Part shown: piece by piece, positions 1-6,002 of the stretch | How positions within the stretch are numbered: the stretch's first letter is position 1 | Layout: each line of letters begins with the position of its first letter | Assembly (NCBI GenBank): GCA_937928755.1 | Contig: CALEZI010000091.1 | Coordinates: 1-14,807 of the forward strand | DNA length: 14,807 bases | Source of the DNA: an uncultured Rhodanobacteraceae bacterium | GTDB lineage: Bacteria; Pseudomonadota; Gammaproteobacteria; Xanthomonadales; SZUA-5 | Direction of reading: 5' to 3' | Position numbers and translations under genes: made by a program | Notes under the pieces: generated by a model | Databases searched by the model: none | What the model was told of the DNA's origin: nothing | The model's input: only the letters and a program-made list of their open reading frames with translations

Positions 1-60
1 GTAGAGCCGAGCTTGCTCGGCTTGGCCTGGCGAAGAGCAGCGGAGCAAGCTCCGCGCTAC
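1..60. repeat. GTAG-type REP pair (BIME-like), copy 1
   Basis: The element begins GTAG and ends CTAC, with two head-to-head palindromes. The left stem is AGCCGAGC/GCTCGGCT with a TT loop; the right palindrome is GCGGAGCAAGCTCCGC. On the other strand the right half also begins with GTAG. This is the form of the REP elements of Stenotrophomonas and relatives, where the 5' GTAG tetranucleotide is recognised by REP-associated tyrosine transposases (family knowledge). No such transposase is in the window. It lies downstream of the serine hydrolase stop and may fold in its 3' mRNA. Confidence 0.75.
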
Positions 61-85
61 TCGAAGCAACGGCGCATCAGCTCTT

Positions 86-145
86 GTAGAGCCGAGCTTG
101 CTCGGCTTGGCCTGGCCAGGAGCAGCGGAGCAAGCTCCGCTCTGC
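86..145. repeat. GTAG-type REP pair, copy 2
   Basis: A second copy of the element at 1-60. The first 31 bases are identical, and the right palindrome GCGGAGCAAGCTCCGC is also kept. The terminal CTAC has become CTGC, so the right-hand GTAG guide is degraded. The two copies are direct repeats 85 bp apart. Confidence 0.7.
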
Positions 146-146
146 A

Positions 147-166
147 GGAGCGGCGGAGCCCGCTCC
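147..166. terminator. REP-like hairpin after the serine hydrolase gene
   Basis: GGAGCGG (147-153) and CCGCTCC (160-166) form a perfect 7-bp stem with a 6-base loop, 12 bases beyond the stop of the minus-strand serine hydrolase. There is no T-tract, so intrinsic termination is uncertain. It could instead protect the mRNA 3' end, as REP hairpins do. Confidence 0.4.
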
Positions 167-178
167 GACATGAACAGG

Positions 179-1990
179 CTACTCCCCGAGCTTCTGCAAT
201 GCCGCAAGCGCGCTCGGGAATTTGGGGTCGATCTCCAGCGCCTTGTGGTAATACTCGCGTGCCTTTTCCTTGTCGCCTTTTCTCGCGTAGGCATAACCGA
301 CGCTGTCCCAGGTGTTCGCCGACGTCGGATAAAGCACCGTGTTGAGCAGCAGTACCTTGATCGCGGCGTCGAAGCGGCCAAGGTCGGCGAGCGAGATGCC
401 TTCGTCATTGATATAGCCCTCTGCGGCGGCATCGTCGCCCGCTTCCTGCAGCGTCCGATAGGCGGCCACCGCTGCTGAAGTGTCGCCCGCGAGCAGCAAT
501 TCGCGCGGCATCCGCACCTCGTCCGGCAGGCGCGGGTGGCGCTGGAACTCACCCTTGGCGAGTTCGAATGCCAGTTCCGGCTGGTCCTTGGAGTCGAGCC
601 AGATGTTGACCGGCGCCTCGCGCTCGCGGCGCACAAATCGCGTATCGCCGATCGGCACCAGTTCGCTGCGTTCGTTGCCGGCGTATTGCAGGTAGAGCTT
701 GCCGTCATCCAGCACCACGTTGACCACTTGCTCGCTGTTGTAGCGATAGCGCCCCGGCGCGATCTTGCGTGCCCTGCTGCTGAGCTCCACCGGTGTGTAC
801 TGCTTGAACCCCGGCCACGCGTACTCGAACGCAACCGCGCGCATCACTTCTTCCATGAATTGCGGCTGGTTGGCGTTGATCATGATGACCACGCCCTTGC
901 CGGCCCGTTGATGCGCGATCAGATTGGCGCAGAAGCCCTCGTCCCAGCCGCCATGGGCGAAGTACTTCTCGCCGTTGTAGTCGGGCAATCCGAAGCCGAG
1001 ACCATAAACCGCACCGGCGCGCCCCTTGAGCATGTCCAGGGCCAGCTCGCGGGTCAGCAGTTCGCTCTTGCCCTTCAACGCCCGCTGCATTTCGATGGCA
1101 AACAGCGCCAGGTCCTGTGAAGTGGTCCACAGACCCGCCGCCGCCATTTCCGGGTAGGTGTGACGTTTGCCGGGCACAGCGCTTCCATCCGGCAGCACGC
1201 CGGCGGCGGCGCGTTTGAGCCACTTGTCCGGCAGCGGGTTGTCGAAGGAACTGTCGCGCATGCCGATCGGCTTCAGCACGCGCTTTTTCATCAGCGCAGG
1301 GAAATCCTCACCGGTTGCCTCGGTCATCAACAGTTGTGCGACGGTGTAACCACCTCCCGAGTAACGCCAGATGCTGCCCGGCGGCGCCATTACGCGCACC
1401 GGCGCCGAGTTGGCCGGTGGCTCGCCATCGAGGATCTGCTGGATCGTCGGCAGCGGCGCGTCCACCGAATATCCGGCGAAACCATGCACACTCAGGCCGG
1501 CCGTGTGGCTCAGCAGATGTTCCAGCGTCACCGGCGTCGTCCGCGTGAATTCGCTGTCCGGAATCCGCCAGCCGACCAGCTGATCGTTGACCGGCTGGTC
1601 GAGGCTCAGCTTGTCGTACTGCACCAGGCGCATGGCGCCGAACGCCGCCACCGGCTTGCTGACCGAGCCGGCCTGGAACAGCGTGTCGCGGCGCACCCTG
1701 GCTCCGCTTTCGCGGTCGGCCAGACCATGCACGCGGGTCCAGGCGATGCCGTTGTCGTCGATCACCGTGATCGCCACGCCCGGCACGCCGTAGTGACGCA
1801 TGCGCTCGGCGAGCGACCAGGTCTGGTCGCCAACGATGCTGACCGCCGGCCGTAGCCCGTGGTTGACGCGCTGAATGCGCTCGGCGAGTCCGTCGTCGGC
1901 ACGCAGTGGGCCGCCGAGCGTCGCTGCGCCAAGCGCAATTGCGAAAGCGCCGAGGCGCGAGAGCGAATTGCGGACTGCGTGCATGGACAT
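179..1990 (-). CDS. Exported serine hydrolase (class C beta-lactamase family) with TPR tail
   Basis: A 603-residue protein. Residues 1-31 look like a Sec signal peptide, so it should act in the periplasm or be secreted. Residues about 62-390 are the class C beta-lactamase/DD-peptidase fold. The nucleophile motif is S109-V-S-K112, the second motif is Y210-S-G followed by GGGY, and the third is H346-G-G in place of KTG, as is common in esterase and peptidase members. Residues about 397-488 resemble the small beta domain (DUF3471-like) that often follows. Residues about 523-600 form TPR helices ending with the typical ALEIDPKFPSAL pattern. The substrate cannot be read from sequence; candidates are peptidoglycan peptides, D-amino-acid peptides or esters. 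ATG at 1990 is used; a second ATG at 1984 is possible. A TATGCT at 2015-2020 (minus) could be its -10. It is divergent from the next gene and stands alone. Confidence 0.9.
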   Translation of the reverse strand: MSMHAVRNSLSRLGAFAIALGAATLGGPLRADDGLAERIQRVNHGLRPAVSIVGDQTWSLAERMRHYGVPGVAITVIDDNGIAWTRVHGLADRESGARVRRDTLFQAGSVSKPVAAFGAMRLVQYDKLSLDQPVNDQLVGWRIPDSEFTRTTPVTLEHLLSHTAGLSVHGFAGYSVDAPLPTIQQILDGEPPANSAPVRVMAPPGSIWRYSGGGYTVAQLLMTEATGEDFPALMKKRVLKPIGMRDSSFDNPLPDKWLKRAAAGVLPDGSAVPGKRHTYPEMAAAGLWTTSQDLALFAIEMQRALKGKSELLTRELALDMLKGRAGAVYGLGFGLPDYNGEKYFAHGGWDEGFCANLIAHQRAGKGVVIMINANQPQFMEEVMRAVAFEYAWPGFKQYTPVELSSRARKIAPGRYRYNSEQVVNVVLDDGKLYLQYAGNERSELVPIGDTRFVRREREAPVNIWLDSKDQPELAFELAKGEFQRHPRLPDEVRMPRELLLAGDTSAAVAAYRTLQEAGDDAAAEGYINDEGISLADLGRFDAAIKVLLLNTVLYPTSANTWDSVGYAYARKGDKEKAREYYHKALEIDPKFPSALAALQKLGE

Positions 1991-2046
1991 GCCTGCGAGG
2001 TAAGGGGTGACGCGAGCATAAGCCGCGCAGCGGCGCTACGCGGGGC

Positions 2047-2052
2047 TACAAT
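2047..2052 (+). promoter_or_regulatory. Probable -10 element (TACAAT) for the DUF4124-like gene
   Basis: GCTACAAT sits in the 64-94 bp divergent gap. TACAAT matches the sigma-70 -10 consensus at five of six positions. No good -35 is seen 16-18 bp upstream. Transcription would begin at about 2058-2060, after the TTG at 2055. That argues for the GTG start at 2085. Confidence 0.4.
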
Positions 2053-2084
2053 CATTGGCGCAGGCCTCGGCAACAGGGACAAAC

Positions 2085-2594
2085 GTGGTGTTGGTGGCAT
2101 TGCTGATAGCCGGGACGATGACGATTGCCGCCGAATCGACGGTGGTCCATCGCTGCGTCGGCGCGGATGGCACACCGCGCTACCAGGACGCGCCGTGTGC
2201 CGCTGGCGACGCTGCCGACCGCATGGAGCTGAAGGCGCCCGAGGTAACGGCGCCGATAGCCGACGCCGCACCGGCCCCACCGCCGCAACCCGAAGCGCCG
2301 CTGGACCAGCCGCGACCACCACCGCGACCGCAGCTGATGTCCTGGCGCTGTGAAGTGGAAAACGGCGAAACCTACTTTCGCCACGACGGCTGCCCCGATT
2401 CGATCGTCGAACCGGTGGCCTACAGCACCGGATTTGGCGCTTTCGCAGGCCACGCCTATCTGCGCGTGTGGGCTTATCGCGTGCCGCGCGACGAGGCCTG
2501 CCGCGAGATTCGCCACGGCGCGCGCTTTGGCGACGAGCGCGACCAGCGGGCATCGCCCTATGAAAAGCTCAGCGGCAAGGATCTGTGCCGGTAG
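2085..2594 (+). CDS. Small exported DUF4124-like protein
   Basis: About 169 residues from GTG at 2085; no enzymatic function is recognised. A hydrophobic N-terminus (VLVALLIAGTMTIAA) suggests export, although it lacks the usual positive n-region. Next comes a DUF4124-like module with the pattern HRC-x4-GTPRYQDAPC, then a proline-rich linker (APPPQPEAPLDQPRPPP), then a C-terminal part with four more cysteines (SWRC, DGC, EAC, DLC). Six cysteines suggest disulfides in the periplasm. DUF4124 proteins are common in Xanthomonadales envelopes and have no known function. The start was chosen because AGGGA lies 5-9 bases upstream and the likely -10 at 2047 places transcription start after the alternative TTG at 2055; that TTG would add 10 residues. 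GTG codons at 2088 and 2094 are also possible. Confidence 0.75.
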   Translation: MVLVALLIAGTMTIAAESTVVHRCVGADGTPRYQDAPCAAGDAADRMELKAPEVTAPIADAAPAPPPQPEAPLDQPRPPPRPQLMSWRCEVENGETYFRHDGCPDSIVEPVAYSTGFGAFAGHAYLRVWAYRVPRDEACREIRHGARFGDERDQRASPYEKLSGKDLCR

Positions 2595-2616
2595 TGTGGG
2601 TTAGGTCCGGACGCAG

Positions 2617-2637
2617 TGGCTCTTGCGTGCAGAGCCA
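2617..2637. other. Small inverted repeat between DUF4124-like gene and alkyl sulfatase
   Basis: TGGCTCT (2617-2623) and AGAGCCA (2631-2637) form a 7-bp stem with a 7-base loop, 22 bases after the DUF4124-like stop. It has no T-tract after it. It may be a weak terminator or the leader of the downstream gene. Nothing else recognisable lies in 2595-2699. Confidence 0.25.
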
Positions 2638-2699
2638 ATCCATTGCAGTCGGCTGGATCTCACAGGCGGCATCATCGGCAGCACCGCGGCACTGCCAAT

Positions 2700-2703
2700 G
2701 GAG
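2700..2703 (+). promoter_or_regulatory. Ribosome binding site fixing the alkyl sulfatase start
   Basis: GGAG four bases before the ATG at 2708. It supports this start over the upstream GTG at 2585 in the same frame. The chosen start also places a lipoprotein signal peptide exactly at the N-terminus. Confidence 0.6.
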
Positions 2704-2707
2704 CACC

Positions 2708-4666
2708 ATGAGCACTTTCGTCCGCCTCGTCCTTCTGGCTGCCGTATTGCTGGCTGCCGGCTGCCGACAGCCGCCGCCTGCCCCTGCTGGCGATGCCAGC
2801 GCCGCGACCGTCGCCAGCAACCGGCCTTTCGCCGAGCGTGTCGCGGGCCCCGATGCGAGCGATTTCGACGATGCCCGCCGCGGCCTCATCGCCCGTCCCC
2901 AAGGCCAGGTCCTCGGGCCCGACGGCGTCGCGCTGATCGACTTCGACGCCTTCGAGTTCGTCGCTGGCGAGGCGCCGCCGACGGCCAATCCCAGCCTCTG
3001 GCGACACGCGCAACTGAACGCCGAGATCGGCCTCTACAAGGTCACCGACGGTATTCACCAGTTGCGCGGCTTCGACATCGCCAACATGACGCTGATCGAC
3101 AGCAACAGCGGCTGGATCGTGGTCGACCCACTGACCTCGACAGAGAGCGCGCGCGCCGCATTGGCCTTCGCGCGCCAGCACCTGGGCGACAAGCCGGTCG
3201 CGGCGATCATCTTCACGCACAGCCACATCGACCACTTCGGCGGCGCGCTCGGCGTGATCAGTGCCGAGGAAGTTGCCACACGCGGGATTCCGGTGATCGC
3301 GCCGGCGGGATTCCTCGAGGAGGCGACCAGCGAGAACGTTTTGGTCGGCACCGCGATGGGTCGGCGCTCCGGCTACCAGTTCGGCAAGGACCTCGAACGC
3401 TCGCCGACGGGTCTGATCGATACCGGTCTCGGCAAGGCGGTGGCCTACGGCAGCTTCGGCATTCTGCCGCCGAGTCTGCTGATCGAACAGGCGAGCGAAA
3501 CGCATGTCGTCGACGGCGTCGGGCTGGTGTTCCACAACGTGCCGGGCAGCGAGGCGCCGGCGGAACTGAGCTTCTCGATCCCTGAACGCAAAGCTTATTG
3601 CGGCGCCGAAATCCTGGCGCAGACCATGCACAACCTGTTGCCGGTGCGCGGCGCCAAGGTGCGCGACACGCTGCGTTGGGCCGGTTATCTGCAGGACGCG
3701 CTCGATGCGCTCGGCGACACCGAGGTCTATTTCGCGTCGCACAACTGGCCGATCTGGGGCAATGCGCGCATCGCCCAATTCATTCGCGCGCATCGCGACG
3801 TCTACAAGTACACCCACGACCAGAGCGTGCGCCTGATCAACGCCGGTTACACGCCGCGCGAGATCGCCGACGAAATCCGGCTGCCGGAATCGCTGCAGCA
3901 GCAGTTCGGCGCGCGCGGCTACTACGGCGACCTGCGCCACAACGTCAAGGCGGTGTACCAGTTTTACCTCGGTGCCTACGACGGCAATCCGGCCAACCTG
4001 AATCCGCTGCCACCGAGCGAGTCGGCGACGCGTTACCTCGAGCTGATCGGCGGCGCCGACAAGGCAGTGGCCGCCGCGCAGATCGCGTACGACCAGGGCG
4101 ATTACCGCTGGGTCGCCGAGCTGTTGAACCAGGTGATGTTCGCGCAACCCGACCATCAGCCAGCGCGCGACCTGCTGATCCGCACCTACGAACAGATGGG
4201 TTACGCCGCCGAGGCCGCGACCTGGCGCAACAGCTATCTGACGGCTGCCGCGGAACTGCGCAACGGCCCGCCGAAGACCGGCGTCGATCGCAGCCGTTTC
4301 ATCGACGTGCTCATGCACACCCCGGTGGAAAGATTCCTTGAGGCGATGGCGGCCGGGCTCAACGGTCCCGACGCCGAGGACGTGAATCTGACCATCAATC
4401 TGGTCCTGACCGACAGCGGCGATTCGTTTGTGCTGTGGATCGAGAATGCGGTGCTGCACCACCGTCGCGGCGAGCCGGTTGCCGACGCCAATGCGACGCT
4501 CAGATTGAGCAAGGGAATGTTCGTGCAGATGATGGCCGGCGCCGCGGGTGCCAGCGACCTGCTGCTCAGCAGCGAAGTCGATATCGACGGCAGTCGCATC
4601 GATCTTGGCCGCTTCTTCGGCCTGATCGACAAGGCGCCAGGAACCTTTGCGATCGTGACGCCGTAG
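2708..4666 (+). CDS. Alkyl sulfatase, metallo-beta-lactamase fold, lipoprotein
   Basis: A 652-residue protein of the SdsA1/BDS1/YjcS family, which hydrolyses alkyl sulfates such as dodecyl sulfate to alcohol and sulfate using two zinc ions. The metal motif HSHIDH is at 171-176 (H171, H173, D175, H176). The family glutamates are in GSEAPAE (E286) and YCGAEI (E301), and the late histidine is H345 in ASHNWPIWG. MHNLLPVRGAKVRD (307-320) is a family signature. Residues about 372-520 are the helical dimerisation domain, and about 525-650 the SCP2-like domain thought to bind the alkyl chain. Length is usual for the family. The N-terminus is a lipobox, LAAGC with C19, followed by a Pro-rich linker. 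The residue after Cys is Arg, not Asp, which suggests the outer membrane. Physiological substrate is unknown. It is the last plus-strand gene before a convergent gap. Confidence 0.93.
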   Translation: MSTFVRLVLLAAVLLAAGCRQPPPAPAGDASAATVASNRPFAERVAGPDASDFDDARRGLIARPQGQVLGPDGVALIDFDAFEFVAGEAPPTANPSLWRHAQLNAEIGLYKVTDGIHQLRGFDIANMTLIDSNSGWIVVDPLTSTESARAALAFARQHLGDKPVAAIIFTHSHIDHFGGALGVISAEEVATRGIPVIAPAGFLEEATSENVLVGTAMGRRSGYQFGKDLERSPTGLIDTGLGKAVAYGSFGILPPSLLIEQASETHVVDGVGLVFHNVPGSEAPAELSFSIPERKAYCGAEILAQTMHNLLPVRGAKVRDTLRWAGYLQDALDALGDTEVYFASHNWPIWGNARIAQFIRAHRDVYKYTHDQSVRLINAGYTPREIADEIRLPESLQQQFGARGYYGDLRHNVKAVYQFYLGAYDGNPANLNPLPPSESATRYLELIGGADKAVAAAQIAYDQGDYRWVAELLNQVMFAQPDHQPARDLLIRTYEQMGYAAEAATWRNSYLTAAAELRNGPPKTGVDRSRFIDVLMHTPVERFLEAMAAGLNGPDAEDVNLTINLVLTDSGDSFVLWIENAVLHHRRGEPVADANATLRLSKGMFVQMMAGAAGASDLLLSSEVDIDGSRIDLGRFFGLIDKAPGTFAIVTP

Positions 4667-4675
4667 GGTTGGTTG

Positions 4676-4711
4676 CTCTGGCTTCGGTAGGTCCAGACTT
4701 GTCTGGACGCT
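4676..4711 (+). repeat. 18-bp palindrome repeat, copy 1 (forward)
   Basis: Core GTCCAGACTTGTCTGGAC at 4691-4708, palindromic except the central TT. A conserved left flank (CTCTGGCTTCGGTAG) and right flank (GCT) are shared with other copies, so the unit is about 36 bp. It begins 10 bases after the alkyl sulfatase stop. Orientation is defined by the central TT and the CTGGC flank. Confidence 0.8.
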
Positions 4712-4761
4712 GTTGCACTTGCTTGGGTGCGTCCCCGGACCCGGTTGCATTTGTCGAAGAG

Positions 4762-4791
4762 AGCGTCCAGACAAGTCTGGACCCGCCAGAG
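4762..4791 (-). repeat. 18-bp palindrome repeat, copy 2 (reverse)
   Basis: Core GTCCAGACAAGTCTGGAC at 4765-4782, the reverse of copy 1, flanked by AGC on the left and CCGCCAGAG on the right. Copies 1 and 2 face each other 56 bp apart between cores and could pair into one long stem at the 3' ends of the two convergent genes. Confidence 0.8.
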
Positions 4792-4839
4792 CGTGGAATC
4801 TCCTGGCGGGGGTTCCACCCTTGTATCTGCATTCCGGAG

Positions 4840-4866
4840 GCCCGCCGGCAATTGCTGCCGGCGGGC
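4840..4866. terminator. Strong GC hairpin between convergent genes
   Basis: GCCCGCCGGCA (4840-4850) and TGCCGGCGGGC (4856-4866) form a perfect 11-bp stem with loop ATTGC. It lies 7 bases beyond the stop of the minus-strand RcnB-family gene. Neither side has a clear T-tract, as is usual in high-GC genomes, but position and stability suggest a terminator, possibly acting in both directions. Confidence 0.6.
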
Positions 4867-4873
4867 GCGTGGA

Positions 4874-5803
4874 TCAGTAGAAGAAGCCGTAGAGCGCGTC
4901 GACCACTTCGCCGGTGGCGATGTCAATCAACAGCACATCGTTCTCGACGCGAACCCAGTGGCAACCATACGGCGGCGCGGCCAGACCGTAATTGCTGTAG
5001 CTGACGTAATAGCTCGGCGCGTAATAGGCGCGCGGCAGGACCAGCCCGATGCTCCAGTAACTCGACCGATAGCCGCGCGGATAGTGATAACGGCTGGGCG
5101 AACGATAACGCGATCCGTTCCAGCCATGGTTCCAGCTCCGCCGCCAGTTGTTGTCGCGCCAACCGTTGCGCCCATGTCCGCGATTGTAGTTGTTGCCATA
5201 GCCACGATTATTGTTGTTCCAGCCGCTGTAGCCATGGTCGCGACCATTGTTGCCGTAACCGCGGCGATTATTGTCCCAGTCGTTGTTGCCATGACCGCGA
5301 CCGTGGTTGTCCCTGCCGTTGTTGCTGCCGTAGCCGCGACCATCGTTTCCATGACCCGATCGGCCATTGCCGCGGCTCTGATCCTGGCTCTGCCCGCCAT
5401 GGACGAACTGGCTCAGGCCCTGGTTCTGACGCTGAGTCTGTCCATATCCCTGGCCCTGACCGTATCCCTGGCCCTGACCATAGCGCTGGCCTTGCGCCTG
5501 ACCCTGCCACTGGGGTTGACTCAAGCCATGAACCTGGCCACGCGCCTCGCCCTGACCACGACCGTACTGCTGCGGCGCCAATTCGCGACTTTCGCCACCG
5601 CGCCCGCCGCGGCCACCGTCGCTGCGCCCAAAATCACGGCCCTCGTTGCCGGAGCGGTTGCCGCCCGCGTAGCCACTCTCCTTGGAGCGACCTTCGCCAC
5701 TGGCCTCCACGCGGCCTTCGTCGCGGCCACGACCCTGCGCCGACAGATCCGCTGCCACAACGGCGAGCAGCACACCAAGTGTTGCACCAAGCACACGATT
5801 CAT
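4874..5803 (-). CDS. RcnB-family exported protein with long Gly/Asn/Gln/Arg-rich region
   Basis: A 309-residue protein. Residues 1-23 are a signal peptide (GATLGVLLAVVAADLSAQG). Residues about 24-245 are low complexity: first Gly/Arg/Glu/Ser, then Gln/Gly with GQGQGY repeats (about 105-125), then Asn/Gly/Arg/Trp/Tyr (about 145-235). Residues about 270-305 match the RcnB domain: PPYGCHWVRVENDVLLIDIATGEVVDAL. E. coli RcnB is a periplasmic protein of about 110 residues affecting nickel/cobalt homeostasis; no rcnA or rcnR is here, so a metal role is not shown. There is one cysteine (C281). Start ATG 5803 is supported by GAGGT five bases upstream and by the signal peptide; the frame stays open to 5893. 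It follows the FAD oxidoreductase on the same strand after 199 bp, so probably has its own promoter. Confidence 0.82.
   Translation of the reverse strand: MNRVLGATLGVLLAVVAADLSAQGRGRDEGRVEASGEGRSKESGYAGGNRSGNEGRDFGRSDGGRGGRGGESRELAPQQYGRGQGEARGQVHGLSQPQWQGQAQGQRYGQGQGYGQGQGYGQTQRQNQGLSQFVHGGQSQDQSRGNGRSGHGNDGRGYGSNNGRDNHGRGHGNNDWDNNRRGYGNNGRDHGYSGWNNNNRGYGNNYNRGHGRNGWRDNNWRRSWNHGWNGSRYRSPSRYHYPRGYRSSYWSIGLVLPRAYYAPSYYVSYSNYGLAAPPYGCHWVRVENDVLLIDIATGEVVDALYGFFY
5443..5496 (-). repeat. 18-bp tandem repeat coding for GQGQGY
   Basis: Two nearly identical 18-bp units (5443-5460 and 5461-5478, one difference) and a degenerate third (5479-5496). They encode the GQGQGY stretch inside the RcnB-family protein. 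The unit is a multiple of three, so copy changes keep the frame. Confidence 0.6.
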
Positions 5804-5912
5804 TTCACACCTCACGAGCACACCGGGTACGGGCCGTTCGATCAATGTCGACGGTGTGTGCAGCTTGCGCGGAACAGTCTGAATGGAGAGCAAGAAATCC
5901 CAATGCGGTCGC

Positions 5913-5970
5913 GGGTCGTTCAGCTTCGCTTAGTCTGCCGCCGCGCTTTTCACAGGGGTCGTTCAGTTTC
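5913..5970. promoter_or_regulatory. Pair of 15-bp direct repeats upstream of the RcnB-family gene
   Basis: GGGTCGTTCAGCTTC (5913-5927) and GGGTCGTTCAGTTTC (5956-5970) differ at one base and start 43 bp apart, about four helix turns. Read towards the RcnB-family gene they are GAA(A/G)CTGAACGACCC. They lie in the 199-bp gap between the oxidoreductase stop and the RcnB-family start, so they could be operator boxes for a response regulator or ECF sigma elements. The regulator is not identifiable. The rest of 5804-6002 shows only the ribosome binding site at 5809-5813 and no clear sigma-70 promoter. Confidence 0.45.
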
Positions 5971-6002
5971 CGGAGGGTGGCGCCAGGACGAGGCATATGG
6001 GC

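Noticed and set aside
2672..4774. A 700-codon frame on the minus strand opposite the alkyl sulfatase
   Set aside because: It is the antisense shadow of a clear enzyme with intact motifs. High GC keeps it open; the translation has no recognisable domain.
5805..5996. A 63-codon minus-strand frame between the oxidoreductase and RcnB-family genes
   Set aside because: No ribosome binding site, no recognisable domain, and it overlaps the likely operator boxes and leader.
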